From an uncultured Bacilli bacterium (GTDB lineage: Bacteria; Bacillota_I; Bacilli_A; RF39; UBA660): a stretch of DNA of 15,079 bases. Shown here one piece after another: positions 14,106 through 15,079 of this stretch (its first letter is position 1; every line of letters starts with the position of its first letter). Under the pieces are notes generated by a model, which saw only the letters and a list, made by a program, of their open reading frames with translations, was not told the origin of the DNA and did no database searches. Position numbers and translations under genes: made by a program. Where the stretch lies: the NCBI GenBank assembly GCA_947630095.1, contig CANRGI010000012.1, positions 1 through 15,079 on the forward strand. Direction: 5' to 3'.

Positions 14106-14915
14106 CTACATAAATATTAATATTAGTAACCCAAGAACTAAAGTATATAAACTAAAGTATTTTAAATTACCTTTTTTAACAACTCCCATAAACCATCTCA
14201 AAGTGAAATAAGAAACTATAAATGAAACTATAAATCCTAGTCCATAAGGTAAAATAAATTCATTAATATTATTCATTTCTAATAAATCTTTAACTCCTAA
14301 TATAAGTGTACCAAAACTAACTGGAATATATAACATAAATGAATACTTTAAAGCAGTTTCTCTATCTAAATCTCTAAATAATCCTCCAATTAATGTAGCC
14401 CCACTTCTACTAATTCCAGGCACTAATGCCACCACTTGGGTAAGTCCTATTATAATACTATCTAAAATACTTAAGTCTTTATCTTTCTTTTTACCATCTA
14501 ACTTTCTTACTAAAAACAGAAATAATGAAGTAATAAGAAAAGCAATTCCTATAATCTTAAAATTCTCACTTAATTTTTCTTCTATAACATCTTTAAATAA
14601 TAACCCTATAATACCTACAGGAATACTACCAAGCACTATTAAAAGGCAATACCTAAAGTCTGTTTTAGTTTCTTTATCTTTCTTTTTAAAATACAAAAAG
14701 AAATTCTTAATAAGTTTAATAATATCATCTTTATATATAAGTAAAATAGCAAGTAAACTACCAAAATTAACAACAATTTCAAAGTTTAAATCAGTTTTAC
14801 CTATATCAAATAATCTTTCTAATACTGATATATGCCCACTTGAAGAAATAGGAAGTGGTTCAGTAACTCCTTGAATAAACCCAAGGAAAATATATTTTAA
14901 TATCTTTATAATCAT
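14106..14915 (-). CDS. uppP: Undecaprenyl-diphosphate phosphatase UppP (BacA family)
   Basis: 269 residues, the normal family length. It dephosphorylates undecaprenyl diphosphate to the monophosphate at the membrane, recycling the lipid carrier of peptidoglycan and other wall polymers; extra copies confer bacitracin tolerance. Hallmarks: QGVTEPLPISSSGH (15-28), where E19 and H28 match the catalytic Glu and His of the E. coli enzyme and Q15 replaces the first Glu as is common in Gram-positives; and PGISRSGAT (166-174) with R170 matching the conserved Arg. Multiple membrane helices throughout. AGAGG on the minus strand 7 bases before the ATG supports the start. An overlapping upstream ATG (14918-14920) is in another frame and stops after two codons. 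The gene is convergent with the coiled-coil unit, with the IS between them. Confidence 0.95.
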   Translation of the reverse strand: MIIKILKYIFLGFIQGVTEPLPISSSGHISVLERLFDIGKTDLNFEIVVNFGSLLAILLIYKDDIIKLIKNFFLYFKKKDKETKTDFRYCLLIVLGSIPVGIIGLLFKDVIEEKLSENFKIIGIAFLITSLFLFLVRKLDGKKKDKDLSILDSIIIGLTQVVALVPGISRSGATLIGGLFRDLDRETALKYSFMLYIPVSFGTLILGVKDLLEMNNINEFILPYGLGFIVSFIVSYFTLRWFMGVVKKGNLKYFSLYTLVLGLLILIFM

Positions 14916-14954
14916 ATCATAACCTCTTTCTTTATATTAATTTTTAACCTCTTT

Positions 14955-14981
14955 CTATGTTTTAAAACTTATTACTTTCAT
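14955..14981 (-). other. Possible 8-codon leader ORF upstream of uppP
   Basis: On the minus strand ATG 14981 reads MKVISFKT then TAG. GAGGTG (14993-14998) lies 11 bases upstream, longer than ideal. It sits between the promoter at 15006-15034 and uppP. It could be chance; no attenuator hairpin is obvious. Confidence 0.2.
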
Positions 14982-15005
14982 TTCTATTCTCACACCTCTA
15001 TTATA

Positions 15006-15034
15006 ATTGTACCAAATTTCTAATGAAAAGTCAC
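15006..15034 (-). promoter_or_regulatory. Probable uppP promoter
   Basis: Minus strand GTGACT (15029-15034), 17-bp spacer ending TGG, then TACAAT (15006-15011), an extended -10 type. A TATAAT also lies immediately downstream (15000-15005) and could serve instead. The leader would be about 90 bases. Bases 15035-15079 show nothing recognisable. Confidence 0.5.
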
Positions 15035-15079
15035 ACATAATTATATAAAAATATTGCAAAAATAAAAGTGTTGGATTAT

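Noticed and set aside
1..15079. Alternative genetic code (TGA as Trp), considered because of the low GC and Mollicutes-like gene style
   Set aside because: All major frames run with TGG for Trp and no internal TGA, and coiled-coil gene A ends in TGA directly before the next start.

Overview
This is an AT-rich window (clearly low GC throughout) from a low-GC Gram-positive-type bacterium. It uses the standard code: TGA is read as stop and Trp is TGG. Shine-Dalgarno sites are strong AGGAGG-like, several promoters have extended -10 (TGn) elements, and nearly every transcription unit ends in an intrinsic terminator. My best guess is a small-genome gut member of the Bacillota/Mycoplasmatota (RF39-like or a neighbour). 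That is inference from style and gene content; no 16S or other taxonomic marker is present.

Layout from left to right. (1) Positions 1-3206 hold a two-gene unit: the 3' part of a large cell-wall protein that joins a SpoIID-type domain to a C39-like cysteine peptidase domain, then a membrane-anchored extracellular protein. It closes with a strong terminator. (2) Positions 3207-3526 hold a frameshifted remnant of an IS3-type transposase orfA, a second hairpin and an extended -10 promoter. (3) Positions 3527-6409 hold a VirD4/TraG-type type IV coupling ATPase with a long disordered tail. With the wall hydrolase upstream it suggests the edge of a type IV secretion or conjugation gene set that continues left of the window; no relaxase is visible. 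(4) Positions 6476-7352 hold a minimal rhodanese and a VTT/TVP38-type membrane protein. (5) Positions 7444-9299 hold RmuC and a slipin (SPFH) protein with overlapping stop and start codons. (6) Positions 9417-12470 hold two neighbouring long coiled-coil proteins that look like paralogues with internally rearranged blocks. (7) Positions 12525-13931 hold a complete ISL3-family insertion sequence with 24-bp perfect inverted repeats and an 8-bp target duplication. (8) Positions 13949-14054 hold an array of about ten ~11-bp degenerate repeats. (9) Positions 14106-14915, minus strand, hold uppP.

The most notable observations are: an IS whose transposase frame has no stop inside the element and ends in host DNA; inward-facing terminators built partly from the inverted repeats at both IS ends; the helical-period repeat array between convergent gene ends; the block-swapped coiled-coil pair; and a strong depletion of the pentamer GATGA on both strands, with Asp written GAC almost only before GA.
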